NCBI GenBank assembly: GCA_003864495.1
Contig: ML133387.1
Coordinates: 1,111,311 to 1,175,310 of the forward strand
Length of the DNA: 64,000 nt
Origin: Nemopilema nomurai
Taxonomy: Eukaryota > Cnidaria > Scyphozoa > Rhizostomeae > Rhizostomatidae
Direction of reading: 5' to 3'
Shown in pieces: positions 32,856-46,596 of this stretch (its first letter is position 1; the number at the start of each line of letters is the position of its first letter). A program made the position numbers and the translations under genes. The notes under the pieces were generated by a model. That model saw only the letters and a program-made list of their open reading frames with translations. It was not told the origin of the DNA and ran no database searches.

Positions 32856-35220
32856 ATGTTTTAATCTACTTGAGCTTCCTTCGTCTACTTTAGCTTCACT
32901 AGTCTGCTTCAGTCAAATTAATCTCATTCAGTTACACTGTCCTGCTTAAACTACACCGTTCTGTTTCAGCTTCAGTCGTTGGCTTAAACGCCACTGGTCG
33001 GCTTGAGCTTCCTTCATCTACTTTAGCTTCACTAGTCTGCTTCAGTCAAAGTAATCTCATTCAGTTACACTGTTCTGCTTAAACTACACTGTTCTGTTTC
33101 AGCTTCAGTCGTTGGCTTAAACGCCATTGGTCGGCTTGAGCTTCCTTCATCTGCGTTAGCTACACTAGTCTGCTTCAGCTAAATTAATCTCATTCAGTTA
33201 CACTGTTCTGCTTAAACTACACCGTTCTGTTTCAGCTTCAGTCGTTGGCTTAAACCCACTGGTCGGCTTGAGCTTCCTTCATCTGTTTTAGCTAAACTAG
33301 TCCGGTTCAGTCAAATTATTCTCATTCTTCAGTTACACTGTCCTGCTTAAACTACACCGTTCTGTTTCAGCTTCAGTGGTTGGCTTAAACGCCACTGGTC
33401 GGCTTGAGCTTCAGTGGTTGGCTTAAGCGCCACTGGTCGGCTTGAGCTTCAGTGGTTGGCTTAAGCGCCACTGGTCGGCTTGAGCTTCCTTCATATACTT
33501 TAGCTTCACTAGTCTACTTCAGTCAAATTAATCTCATTCAGTTACACTGTTCTGCTTAAACTACACTGTTCTGTTTCAGCTTCAGTCGTTGGCTTTAACG
33601 CCATTGGTCGGCTTGAGCTTCAGTGGTTGGCTTAAGCGCCACTGGTCGGCTTGAGCTTCCTTCATCTACTTTAGCTACACTAGTCTACTTCAGTCAAATT
33701 AATCTCATTCAGTTACACTGTTCTGCTTAAACGCCACTGGTCGGCTTGAGCTTCAGTGGTTGGCTTAAGCACCACTGGTCGGCTTGAGCTTCCTTCATCT
33801 ACTTTAGCTACACTAGTCTGCTTCAGTCAAATTAATCTCATTCAGTTACACTGTTCTGCTTAAACTACACTGTTCTGTTTCAGCTTCAGTGGTTGGCTTT
33901 GACGCCACTGGTCGGCTTGAGCTTCCTTCATCTACTTTAGCTACAGTAGTCTGCTTCAGCTAAATTAATCTCATTCAGTTACACTGTCCTGCTTAAACTA
34001 CACTGTTCTGTTTCAGCTTCAGTGGTTGGCTTAGACGCCACTGGTCGGCTTGAGCTTCCTTCATCTACTTTAGCTACAGTAGTCTGCTTCAGTCAAATTA
34101 ATCTCATTCAGTTACTCTGTTCTGCTTAAACTACACCGTTCTGTTTCAGCTTCAGTCGTTGGCTTAAACGCCATTGGTCGGCTTGAGCTTCCTTCATCTA
34201 CTTTAGCTACAGTAGTCTGCTTCAGTCAAATTAATCTCATTCAGTTACACTGTTCTGCTTAAACTACACTGTTCTGTTTCAGCTTCAGTGGTTGGCTTTG
34301 ACGCCACTGGTCGGCTTGAGCTTCCTTCATCTACTTTAGCTACAGTAGTCTGCTTCAGCTAAATTAATCTCATTCAGTTACTCTGTTCTGCTTAAACTAC
34401 ACCGTTCTGTTTCAGCTTCAGTCGTTGGCTTAAACGCCATTGGTCGGCTTGAGCTTCCTTCATCTACTTTAGCTACAGTAGTCTGCTTCAGTCAAATTAA
34501 TCTCATTCAGTTACACTGTTCTGCTTAAACTACACTGTTCTGTTTCAGCTTCAGTGGTTGGCTTTGACGCCACTGGTCGGCTTGAGCTTCCTTCATCTAC
34601 TTTAGCTACAGTAGTCTGCTTCAGCTAAATTAATCTCATTCAGTTACACTGTCCTGCTTAAACTACACTGTTCTGTTTCAGCTTCAGTGGTTGGCTTAGA
34701 CGCCACTGGTCGGCTTGAGCTTCCTTCATCTACTTTAGCTACACTAGTCTGCTTCAGCTAAATTAATCTCATTCAGTTACACTGTTCTGCGTAAACTACA
34801 CTGTTCTGTTTCAGCTTCAGTGGTTGGCTTAGACGCCACTGGTCGGCTTGAGCTTCCTTCATCTACTTTAGCTACACTAGTCTGCTTCAGCTAAATTAAT
34901 CTCATTCAGTTACACTGTTCTGCGTAAACTACACTGTTCTGTTTCAGCTTCAGTGGTTGGCTTAAACGCCACTGGTCGGCTTGAGCTTCCTTCATCTACT
35001 TTAGCTACACTAGTCTGCTTCAGTCAAATTAATCTCATTCAGTTACACTGTTCTGCTTAAACTACACCGTTCTGTTTCAGCTTCAGTCGTTGGCTTAAAC
35101 GCCATTGGTCGGCTTGAGCTTCCTTCATCTACTTTAGCTTCACTAGTCTGCTTCAGTCAAAGTAATCTCATTCAGTTACACTGTCCTGCTTAAACTACAC
35201 TGTTCTGTTTCAGCTTCAGT
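32856..35220 (+). repeat. Satellite array: 133-bp unit made of seven 19-bp monomers
   Basis: About 17.6 units. Measured spacings of CTTCCTTCAT are 133, 133, 132 and 133 bp. Each unit splits exactly into seven 19-mers, for example CTACACTAGTCTGCTTCAG and CGCCACTGGTCGGCTTGAG. Near 33403-33480 and 33612-33650 extra 38-bp (two-monomer) blocks appear, so crossovers kept the 19-bp register. No coding frame is conserved. Confidence 0.95.
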
Positions 35221-35540
35221 AGAGTAGAGGTCACCGCCCCTGCCCATGTAGTGAGGTCACAGCCCCTGCCAGGCAAAGCCCGGTGGGCACGAATGCGTTG
35301 GGCGAATTTCAGCATGGTATCAAGGTTGAGCGTGGAATCCGGTGGCAAAGCTTTCATAAATTGGCGGCGTAGCGAAGCATCGAAGCAGGCACCGCGTTGC
35401 GAAAAGTGGGGGGTCTAAAAAGTGTGGGGGGGGGGCTAAAACCATTTAAAAAGAGGCTTTATTATTTGGTATTTTTTGCAAAAGCTGGGGGGGCTAAAGC
35501 CCTCTCAGCCCCCTGCTCTACGGTGCCTGGGGCCTTGAAA
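35221..35540. repeat. GC-rich repeat-like sequence beside the satellite
   Basis: G-run rich sequence with GGGGGGGCTAAA repeated at least twice and CAGCCCCCTGCTC nearby. It looks like a dispersed repeat but I cannot define its ends. Confidence 0.35.
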
Positions 35541-35833
35541 AAAAGGCAGGCAATTTCGTAAGGCGTGTGTCATCATTCCATGAGTTTGCCAGAGCACACC
35601 TTTCAAAACGTTGAAGCCACAGAGCGCGATCGCCATCCGTGAATCGTTCGGGTAATATACTTTGACCCATCGCTAAACTAGACAAAATCCTGCCACAAAT
35701 TTTGTAGCGATGAAGACAAATACAAGCTCATACATGTCATATTCAATCCAACAACTGAACTTTAATCTGGATCTAATCATTCTATACAACATCACAGTGT
35801 GTTAATCAACACATCAAGACAGAACAATAGACA

Positions 35834-36141
35834 TACCTTAAATCCTCGAATTAGCCCCCAGGGGTCTTATTTAATTTTGATATTTTTGGATGGGAGCTTA
35901 TTGGAGGGGAGGGCTTATAAAATTACCTGAAACATGCCACATAAAAAGATAATTTTTTAAATTTCTTTATTTTCATAGTATAGAAAATAATCTAAGTATA
36001 AAGTAACATTTGATTAAATTATCAACAAAAATATTATTTTTGCTGGTAATTCACTAAAATGCCAACGGCAACCTCAGGAGTCAAAAATCAACAAATCGAG
36101 GGGGGCTTTGGGGGGCGGGGCCAATTCGAGGATTTACAGTA
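35834..36141. mobile_element. Longer MITE of the 'CCTCGAATTAGCCCC' family
   Basis: Inverted ends: TTAAATCCTCGAATTAGCCCC at the left and its inverse, CCAATTCGAGGATTTACAGTA, at the right. 308 bp, AT-rich middle, no transposase. Confidence 0.65.
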
Positions 36142-39100
36142 CTGTACAAACAGCAGAGTACAACGATTCAGATATAGACGATGACATTATTAAATTACAT
36201 ACAATAACAATCAGTTCCGGGAAGCACATGCTACACATCCTTTTGAGTTTATTATAAGGTTTCTTTGCAAATTGGAAAGAATAACATCTTTTGGTAGGCA
36301 AAAGTCATTGAGTTACTGGGAGCAATGTATGCGAATAAGCAGTCTATGCTAAAAAAACCAAAAAGCTTATTGCAAGGCTACCTTCCCCACTTTTTTAGAA
36401 GATGCTCAAAAGCCAAGTACTACGCAGTTACCATTAACGTTCTGCGTTGATAATAACAATCCGCTTGAAAATTACAAATTGGAGGGCAGATAGGAAATTG
36501 TCCTACACAAAGCCCATACATATTCAGCCCTTCTTGGCCTGCGCAAAGCCCCGACCTTAATATTATTGAGAATGTCTAGTTCCCAATAAAAAAACAAATA
36601 ATTGCTGATCCACGAGGTCCTTTAAGCACTTGTTGAATGAGTTTTTCGAAGAATGGACGAAAATTACTTTGAAATTCATAAACAAACTATGCATGAATTC
36701 TGCCGCGATGTTTTTGCTGAGGTGCTCAGAGAGCTACCATTGCTTTTTGTGGGTCATCTCTATTCAGCAAGGACAACAAAGCTTGAGCACAGTGTTGCAA
36801 AGCCAATTGCTTAGATCTTGCTACATGACCATTCCGTTTTGTGAAATTTCAACTAGTACTGTAATAAGGACGGATGTATAGGCGTGTGCTGTATTTTTTA
36901 ACAATGCTACCATCTTCCCCATTACCTTCATCAACCTCTACAGATTTCTAATGAATGTACATAGGGCTGTGCAGAAAGAGCCTCTTTTTTCACGCAGAAA
37001 GAGCCATGCTATTTCAAATGTTCAACAATCGAGTTTCCGTTCAGTTGTTCCCCCACCTCACCGGAGTTCATTCTCAGCTTCTCTGTATTCATTCACGTTC
37101 CTATGAATGCAAGGGCATGTCTATGGGTAGGAAAAGTTTTTTTCCGGCGTAAGTGTTTCATCACGTAGCGCGAAAGGCGTGAACTTGCTATTGTTCATTT
37201 GACTTCAAAGAACCAACCCTCGCATCATTTTTTCACGCAATGGAAATAGCTTAAATGAAGTTTTGTTAATGCCGATTATCGAAAGACACCTTCTCTACAT
37301 TTCGTCAACTGACCTCTCTTATTTCTCTTCAGCAAGTTCTCTCCCAAACCTTTCAATTCTCCAACTGCTTTACCACGATACGGCTTCACAGATCTGCCTT
37401 TTGAAGATACTCTGGTAATGCCTTTCGAAGGGTAATGAGATCTTCACTTTGGAAAAATCATTTATTAAAGACCGTATCATTTATCATCAATCATTTATTG
37501 AAGATCATTTACAAATCATTCTACCTAAATAGATAAAGAGTTAGAATAGATCACCACCTTAATTAGAATTGACCCCCATGATCGACATTAAAATAAGGGC
37601 TCGTTAAAACTACATTTTCAGATCTGACTTTGGTTTTCGTGATTTTTTTATGCTTTTCAATCGTTTAAAACAAATTTCAGTAAACTAGATAGACAGTCTT
37701 AAAGATAATGGCTTCAATGCAACAAAAAATTCGTAACTCATTTCATAATTAGAATTTCTTTAATAGGCAAGTCCTTTCTTCCAGTCTCAGCCGACAGTTA
37801 CTTCGGACTAAATCGTACCTAACACTGATAAGTGTTTAAGACCAGGTAGTCATCTCTCCAGCGTGCAAAACTGCAGAAATGCAAATAGTGTTCAGACTCA
37901 GCCATTAGTAATTTCAGGCGTAAAATGGCAACTAACATTGATTTATGAGAACCTGTTTTTGAACTCCGGGAACAAGGCTCTTCATAATTGGAGGCAAATA
38001 GTGACTCAATATTTTGTTGATTTACTAATATTTTCAGATAACATTTGAGTGGGCTAATCAATCAATAAACATATGATCTAGTGATAGGCAACCAAGATCT
38101 CGTTTCTTTCTTCTTTTTCGTTCTTCACTTCACTCTCGTTCTTCTTATTCATTCCTATTCTTCTTCGACATTCTTTTCTCACATTCCTTTCAGTAATACT
38201 TGTAGCCAATGTTGAATATTTCTATAAAACTTGACATTGTCGCAGTACTGTTTTTTTATTTTAAATATTAGAGACCCAGAAAGAGAATTCCAGTTTTATC
38301 TTATATACCATTACAGATAACAAAAGCTAGCACTTAACGATGCAAACGTCAATCAATGACTAGATTTGCTCAAAACTCTGCGCAAATTAATGAAATCAAG
38401 GGAATCTCTACACCTCAATACAAGTTAAATAAGAGTCACAACATACAGCCTCTCAATCGCACAACCACAGCGTTATAAATGTTGTCTTCTTGTATAAAAG
38501 ACGTAAAAACAAACAATACTGCAAAGAAGTCTTGCAATTTACATCGTCAGTCGCGGTTGTACTGTCCTGCGTTGCATTAGAGGATTACAATAGCAAACAT
38601 TATTTTCATAATGGTGAAAACTCTAATTGATTTTAACCTTCTGTATAAACACGGGCACAATAAAAAGCTTGTGATGTATGGACTAATAGCTTGTGTGTAC
38701 TTCAAACGCCCTCTCAATCTCCTGCTCATTAAGTGCTTTTGCGGTGTTAAGAATAATTCGACATTTAGTCTAAAGAAGAGCCTGTTCTGTTTTGATTCCA
38801 GCTTTCTCATAGAAAATAAATCCTTGCATATTTGCTGGACAGAGCCTGGTTCATTCCTTAGCTATTAACACACTGCCAAAAAGGTGGACTGCCTTTTGCT
38901 GAAGCTAGAAATTGCAAACATGGACATTCTTGAAATTGGAACACACAACCAGCCATATTATCAAACCCTTCTCCCAACCATCAAGGAAGATTTGAATTAT
39001 GCCCAAAGAAAAATTGATATTGGACCAAAAGGCCCTGTAGATAATGTAACACCCGTTGTTCTACACTCAATGCGAAGAAAGGTCCAAACTATTTGTGTTG

Positions 39101-39440
39101 TGCGAAGAATAGATAAAAAATCAGAAATCAGACTCCTGTTTCACAACTAGGCCATAGGAAGTAAAAAAATTAGAATTAATTACATTCATGACCATAGCTG
39201 AGAAGTGTATCACAGGTATAAACTATGAAATATATTTATTTTGTCAGGTTTTGAGAAGGGCAATCGATACCATTCAAAGAGGAAAGTCAAGTTGTTTTCT
39301 AGATGTTTCCTCGTTGTTGTTTCCTCGCAACTTTCCGTTTCTGTGTCGACATTTTGAAACCACGAACACTGAAACAATAGAACCGCTCATGCGTGAAACT
39401 GGTACCTAGCCCGCGTAGAATGGCCAAAAAGCTTGATTAC
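36142..39440. other. Intergenic, nothing recognised
   Basis: Short frames at 36630-36881, 38611-38868 and 38884-39150 show no recognisable domain. A TTCTT-rich stretch lies at 38100-38190. Confidence 0.35.
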
Positions 39441-39445
39441 ACTTA

Positions 39446-40045
39446 GGCCCGAGATACACGACGTCGGGTTGATTTTTGCTTCGGATTGCCCACCCCAATC
39501 CGAAGCAGTTGCACTTCGGTTTTCCAAGTGATTACACGACATCGGATTGACTTTTGCTTCGCTGTTACACGATTACGGATTGCTATGTACTGCGCAGACA
39601 AAAACCTCTCTTTCGTGAAGTGGCGGAGGAGCTCTCTGTTGATAAGGCGTTTGGCGCCAACAATTTTCTTCGTGCCATATAGTTGTGATTAATGAACTCA
39701 AACATGCCAAGAAAAACTTTGATTAACAATTTGATGTCAGCCATGTTTTTGCTGGGTATTCCCTTCTTCAAAAAGCGCGCACATTTTGCACATAACAGAG
39801 GCAACGTGATCTGAAACGAGGTTTTGGAGTGTAGAATCATTTCGGATTCAGTGTTTACACGAGAAGGAATGCGAAGCGAAGTACTTCGGATTGATTTTCA
39901 TTTCACCTCCAGAGCGGAGTGACTTTCGCTCCGGTTACGCCCACCGAAGTACTTCGGATTGCCGCAGCGTCGTGTAACTGAAACCCCTATCCGAAGTGAA
40001 AAGCAATCCGAAGAGAACCCAATCCGACGTCGTGTAACTCGGGCC
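39446..40045. mobile_element. PIF/Harbinger-like MITE
   Basis: Terminal repeats GGCCCGAG(A/T)TACACGACGTCGG are inverted at both ends with one mismatch. The flanks are a 3-bp TTA duplication (39443-39445 and 40046-40048), the target typical of PIF/Harbinger. The inside has many CTTCGGATTG repeats in both orientations. Confidence 0.65.
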
Positions 40046-40048
40046 TTA

Positions 40049-40978
40049 GGCAGGATCCAGGTACCCAATATAGAAAGAAAAAGTTATACCCGGATAATTC
40101 GGTTCTGAGTCAATCTTTTTCGTGCGAGATAACAATTGTTTGGCGTCGTTGGTGCACACACTATTATTCATTGTTGCAAAAAATAAGATTTAATTATGCA
40201 AATCGTTCATTCGTGCTTTGTCAACTGTTACACTATTTCTGCAATCAAAAGAAAGAAATATCAGGTTTGACTATAACAGAAGTTTATTGCGTAATAACTT
40301 GAAGCTTTAATCTTTCTAGTTGCCCATTCTAAAAAAGTGCATTTTGGTTTTATGTAAAATCATTTGTTCTATGGGCTTTTAGATAAACATTTCTGCTGAA
40401 AAATTCCTTTTTATATCATAAACTTTATTATATCTACATTTTTTGTTACATTGCGGGTGTGCATGCGTACGTTGATGCACACCTGATGACAGCTCTTAAT
40501 GCACAATCTGGTGGACCGGAAACCAACTTTCCATACTCGCCGGGTGCTCCAAAGCGAGATCTCGGCTAGGTTGGCTAGCCCTCCTCTCATTTGAAGGAAA
40601 CAATTTTTTGAGAGGTTTATACTAAGAGATAGCGAGGTGCGATTTCGGCAAAGAGATAGAACGTCTAGTTGGAATAGAAATTTCCCATGTAAACAGACCC
40701 TTACACTGGATATGGTTAGGTAATCGTTTTTCTTATTTCAAGAGAATGACGTGAAATCCTGGTTTTTGGCATGGAGCCTTACCTTGAAGAATAAATCTAA
40801 ATAGCTGTCGGGAATCTACCTTTTAAATGGATTGATACCATGGGCGTTAACTGGTCTAGAAGCACAACTTGAGGACATTCGCTCACCTTAGTTACTCTAA
40901 AAAGGAACGCTACAGGATTATTTCTTAAAATGAAATGATACTCATTCGAGAATATTACATCGTGGCAATGGAAGACTT
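40049..40978. other. Intergenic, nothing recognised
   Basis: No supportable gene. A TTTCCCATGTAAACAGACCC motif at about 40678 resembles the end of a DNA transposon, but no partner end was found. Confidence 0.3.
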
Positions 40979-40979
40979 G

Positions 40980-41045
40980 CAATGGTGATGGTGATGATGA
41001 TGATGATGATGATGATGATGAGGATGAGGAGGATGATGATGATGG

Positions 41046-41095
<50 letters not shown>

Positions 41096-41101
41096 ATGGT
41101 G

Positions 41102-41155
<54 letters not shown>

Positions 41156-41185
41156 ATGGTGACGATGATGATGAGGATGATGAGG

Positions 41186-41217
<32 letters not shown>

Positions 41218-41316
41218 GATGATGATGAGGATGAGGATGATGATGATGATGTTGATGATGATGGTGATGATGATGATGATGATGATGAGATGATGATGAT
41301 GATGATTATGGTGATT
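40980..41316. repeat. (GAT)n trinucleotide microsatellite
   Basis: About 335 bp of GAT units with interspersed GGT, GAG and TAT variants. The long poly-Met frame over it is a repeat artefact. Confidence 0.97.
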
Positions 41317-41319
41317 GCC

Positions 41320-42135
41320 GGACTACGGTCTATTGGAAAGACTTGCCGAGTATCTGCTGATGGCTCGCTGCAGGGATTTCAAATATACAAATTGAAAACT
41401 GAACACTTCAATGCGAGCCGGGAAAGAAGAATGTTGAAAAGAGCATGATGGGATGGCAGCAGGTGCGTTGAACGCCTCGCGATGTTGATCAATCGGTGCG
41501 TCGCTTATCTTCTCTCAAATGCTGCGCGTAGCTCTCGAATGCTTCGAGGGTAGATAATCGAGGTAACTGAGTTCTCCGCAATCGCAATTCTGGTGCCATT
41601 CTACATTCGAATTGAAATGGTATGTTTGCAATCTCTTCTTATCATTTAGAGTACACATTTTGCCATGAAAATAAGAAATACGCTAAGAGCATCGCAGTCA
41701 AACAGTGACGCGGTTCTTTTCTTAAATCACGTTAAACTCTTCAATTCTCTACAAACATAGATAACGCTTAAAATGTGTAGCCTTTGCAGAGCTTGTCTAA
41801 AATGACCACGAGAAAAGTTTAATTATGGTCCTTTGTCGAGTCGACCAAAAGTAATGACAGCAAGCTGAAGTCGATGAAGTTACGTCTCTTTGTGTATTGA
41901 TAATTAGCGAGAATTGAAGTGTGAGCCTTTTGCCAATCGCTGAGCTGATTTTTATAAAGACTCGAGGTAAATATAGATCTTAACAGTATGAGTCTCCTGT
42001 GGGACCTCCAGGTTGAATGAATTACAAGAACTCTGAAGCATGGCATCGAGAATAGCAACAAACATTGATTTCGATACATCTGCAGCACCTTTGACTCAAT
42101 TTTAAGAATGGTCTACAGTCGAGACACCTATTCAC
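41320..42135. other. Intergenic, nothing recognised
   Basis: No gene or repeat supported. Confidence 0.3.
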
Positions 42136-42139
42136 CGTG

Positions 42140-42395
42140 TAAAGTCACATGGCCTTTAAATGTCTGAATAATCTAGCCCCAGAATAGTGAGTACTTTTCA
42201 AAACAGTCAGATTGCAATAATGGCGGTCTTCGCAAATCAAATACTGACCTGCTATTACCCCGAACGAGACGATCCTACGGACGAAAATCCTTCGCTTATC
42301 GTGGTGCAAAAGTTTGGAATGATCTTGGCTAGAATCAAAATTAACATCCTCCATCCATTGCTTTAAAACGAGACTTAAAACTGATAAGAGTCTCT
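42140..42395 (+). mobile_element. LINE (non-LTR retrotransposon) RT C-terminal fragment
   Basis: In the plus frames it reads MAFKCLNNLAPE, then SFAYRGAKVWNDLG, the conserved tail found after the RT domain of CR1/L2-type LINEs. Several frames are needed, so it is dead. The sequence after 42400 may be its 3' UTR. Confidence 0.6.
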
Positions 42396-42399
42396 AACA

Positions 42400-45235
42400 T
42401 GGACAAATCCGTCCTTCTTTCGGTCTCTCTGTCTTTCTTTTAGCTTGTGTTATATTGTATTTTTATATTAAATTAAAATAACTCGGTATCATTAGAATTG
42501 GTATTATTGTGTATTTTTGGGCTTTTTTTTACTCAGGGCCAATAGTAAAACAGGTTTTATATTTAATTCTTACCCTGTATAAATACGTTTAAAATGAAAA
42601 TGATATCCTGTCCTTCTGATATCATGCTTTTGAAATCAGCTAAACCCAGCCTTTCGGTGGCTAGCACAAGTATTCAAACTGCTGTTACAGTTTCGTTTTG
42701 CACCCGGTGCTGCTTCCCACTCTCAACTCATTGTGACTACGGCTGCCCAATTACAGCGCATTGAGGAGGCATGATTTCAATTCTAGAATATTGGCAATGC
42801 CGTTGTTCCATACCCAAGGCAAGAAATCGCGCATCAATCAAATTTATCCTCGTATTGGCACGGGTACAACAAACAACCTTCTCAGTTGCTGGTAGCTTTT
42901 GCCACATTTAAAACTTGACGAGCGTTTTGTGTAGAAGCCAAATTAACTTACTAAAGCTACCACCAAATGCCTTCTCGACACGAATGATACAAAGCGGGAG
43001 TGTTCAATTGAAGCTGGCTTTTGTTTCTTCATTACGCAAATTTTTCACATTAGCATAGTTTCTTATAAAGAGGTTAGACCCAAAATTTTCGTGAGTTATT
43101 GATTCCAGTGTTGATATTTAAACCGTTATTGGAGTTCTTTGGAATTTGAAGAGAAAGGTTGATGTAGAAGCAGCCGTAACTTTTGCATTTGAAAATTCAA
43201 CGAAATTATCTGAAGTTTGAAATCGGTCGTTTAAGTCCCTTTAGTCAATTAACTATTGATTCTGCGTTGTTTTCAATGTTTGAGCATGTCACTTCAATGA
43301 CCAGAGACGATTCGGTTTTGAGTAGGTAACACGCTGCAGTCCTTATCCGTCAATTTTTCTAGCATGCACTGGCCGTAGAAGGCTGTGTGTGCGGTACGAG
43401 GTTGAAACTCAATATCAATTTTTCTATCGGATCCATAATTTTACCAGATTACCAGATTGCGATGAGCCCTTTTCATGACGTCACTATTTTGTTTTATAGC
43501 CTAGTGGCCTAGTAGTCAAATACAAAGTCAAACTCGAGAACTCGTCCAATACGAATTTCTGCTTGTTGTCGTCCATGCATGCATAAGACGTCAGCGGGAT
43601 TTCATAAACCTCCCTTCGATGAATAATTAGCTAAACAGATTGCAAGTAATTTATCTTTTCTTTCCTTGTTTTTTAGATCAAATTAATATTGACTAAACAA
43701 TAACATATTTGATAAACAAGAAAGGGAGAAAAGCGGATAATGCAAATATGCATCAATTCCTTTTCCTATCTAATTATCGTGTAATAAAGAAGCAGTTTAT
43801 AAATCTGTTCATAAATTAGTCACATAGTTGTTGACAATTTGCATTTTTAGTTCTGTTTTTTGTTCTTTTAATGCTAACTTTATGTTTTTAACGTATTCAT
43901 TTTTAATTTCCTCCTTCGTAAAGCTCAACCGTCAATATTTGCGCAATGAAGTCGGCAACTGCATGAAATGAGGTTCTTTGGCTCGTTGTTACTTTTCCAC
44001 TATGTAAACAACTTTTACACAATGTCAGGACGGGGTCTTTTGCTAATGCTGGCAGATGACCATCACCATTATTCCTTTCCAGGATTACCCTGACCTTCTT
44101 GCGATACGTCCGATTCTTCACTACATCTCCATCTTCCTTTCAAACTTTCCTTTGCTCTTCTCAATTCTGTGTCAACTCTCGTCTTTCTCCTCTTCTTTCT
44201 CTGACAGATCAATTATAGGTCATGATTTTTCTGTTTGCTCTAGCAACTGCATACACACACATTTTCACGCTGGGTCTTTCAGCAACCAATATCGAAAGTA
44301 TAGAGTTACATTTTTGACCCTGGATAGACCACTGTAACATATATTTCTATATTTTAGGCAAGTGAAGCTTTACCTGCTGCATGTGAGAAGAACTTTGTTA
44401 ATGTGTATACCATTTAGCAATTTCAATAGGACATCTACAGTTAGTCAAGTTGTGCATAGAATAGAATTGTCCATTAATAAAATCTTTCTACTTACTTGCT
44501 TCTCTTTTCTTACTTTCTTTAAATCAATTTGAAAATTGCAATTGCAAACTTTTTAGGTACCAGGTAAAATTATCTACATTCATATTAGCCGATTAATGCT
44601 AATAAGCCCGCTGTATCGTATCTCATTTACCTTCATTTGAACAGGGTCAATGCAATGCAATACAGGCTCCACTTTAGAAAGGTATCAAATCAAGACGTAG
44701 CAACATGTCTGCAATTTTAGTTTATTTATTCAAAAATCATCTTCAGCTAAGGCAAATAAATACATAAAACTAGACACATGAAAGTGAAAAACCTACGTGA
44801 AAAAAAATTGAAAATTGAATTTTGAATTTAGAATGACTTTCTATGGAAGGGTTCTAGAAACAATAATGGCGAAATTTTTTCGCACCTTACACTGCATAAA
44901 TTTTACTGCACTGCCCTCATTTATATTGTGTTCCATAAGTTTTTATTGCACTGCATATATCTATATTGCATAATCTTATTTTGTATTGAAAACAAATCTG
45001 TTGGATTGCATATATATTAACACTATATTGAATATTGCTATACGTGGGCATGTATACTTAGGTACAGATATGTTCCCCCGCAGTAGCAGAGCGCTTCTTT
45101 CATTTTAATTAGTGAGGGGGGAGAGAACACTGGAAGGACGGTTTAGACGAAACAAGTATAAAGGCTCTATTCAATGTTTCCAGGGAGCTGACTGTACATA
45201 GCCAGATGATCTGCTGAATTTTTTTGCTAAAATAT
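42400..45235. other. Intergenic, nothing recognised
   Basis: AT-rich. Frames at 43903-44121 and 44056-44337 lack a recognisable domain. Confidence 0.35.
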
Positions 45236-45239
45236 ATTT

Positions 45240-45700
45240 ATGTTATATTAATCTTTCTATAAATTTACTCTAGAAAATGGACTGAGTTCCGGGTATCTAG
45301 AAACCCACTTTGGATCCACCTCAGCATCTTAGAACTTTCTTTTGTAGAAAAAACAGGCATTTCTGGTGTGTTTCAAATGACAGACCCCTAAGATTTTATT
45401 CCATAGTTGAGAAAAGAGAAAAATAAAGAGTTATAAAGACACAAAAGAGTTTCTTGGTCCATTAGATATCTAATTTCTATGAATGTAGGAGAGTTTCTAC
45501 AAAGCTTTAGAGTTAATCTAGTCGTATATTTTTCCATGAAAGATTCTCATCCATACGTGTACCAAAAAAACTTATAAATTCAACTCTTTTGACTGGTTTT
45601 TCTAATTTTGAAATGATTTCTTCTGGGAATTTCTTCATAGGAGAGTGAAAGATTATAAAGTTAGTCTTTTCAATGTTAACTACCTTGCCCTAGTGAACTA
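45240..45700 (-). mobile_element. LINE RT C-terminal fragment
   Basis: Minus strand: VNIEKTNFIIFHSPMKKFPE, then MDENLSWKN, ETLLCLYNSLFF and LLNYGIKS, in the order seen at the end of LINE reverse transcriptases. Stops and frame changes show decay. Confidence 0.65.
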
Positions 45701-46596
45701 CCTTAAACAATAGCATTCACTATTAATCTTGTAGCATCTACATGCTATTGAAACCTTAATGTAAAGGACCGCCTGGATTAATCATGATTTTACTTTTCTA
45801 AAATGCAAAAACAGCCCGATTTTCGAATGAACAAATATTTGTCATGCATAATCTGAAGCGGCTAGAGGGAATGGTGACGTCTCCTCCATTACAAATTGGG
45901 ATTATCAAAAGCGCGTTGAATTTCTTTTTTTAATTAATTCTTAATCCTCATTTTTCGTTCTTATTAGAATAAATTAATCTAACACTTTTGGCTCAGAGCT
46001 GTAGGAGTGCTTTGTCTTGAATTAATGTGACGACAACAGGGAGGCTTCAGGGGATTTTGCTACTACCATAAACTGTGAGGTCCCTTGACCCCTTGATGTG
46101 ACGAAGACTGGTTCGTTTTATTTTAAATGATCTGACCCTAAAGACGATTCATGATTTGCATACAAATTACCCAGTCCAATTATGGTGTTAACAAGACAAA
46201 TGAAATAATGTGACACCGTGACTCGGAAGATCTGAGTTTCCAGCAAGGTGAAGTCGAATCCAACGACCTATATGCGAAATGACATACCTTCCTTGTAGAT
46301 CCCAGCCCTAGGTTCACGGACACTGTTAAAACTCCATCTAGCATGAGCCAGACTCATAATACACTGAAGAGGTTTCTTCTATTTTCAAGACTTTTATCGT
46401 TGTTAGCGCCTCTGACAGATACGAGTTAATTATGCCTAGAGTTGCTATGTATCCATGAATTTGCAGTTGTGTAAATTCTGCTTTGCTGATTTATGGTACG
46501 AACTTAACTAACTAATATCAATTTGATCAAGACTTAATCTAGTTAGAAATTACATAGCTGCACGAAAGATGTAATCATGCCTCTTCCCTCTTTTAG
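45700..46596. other. Upstream / 5' intron of receptor 2
   Basis: The receptor 2 coding exon begins at an acceptor at 46597, so at least part of this is intron. I could not identify its first exon. Confidence 0.35.

Noticed and set aside
32856..35220. CRISPR-like repeat array
   Set aside because: There are no unique spacers; the sequence is continuous 19-bp/133-bp tandem repeats in a eukaryotic genome.
40982..41293. 103-codon methionine-rich frame
   Set aside because: It is a GAT/ATG microsatellite read in one frame.
44056..44337. 93-codon serine/phenylalanine-rich frame
   Set aside because: Low-complexity TTC-rich DNA with no splice signals or domain.
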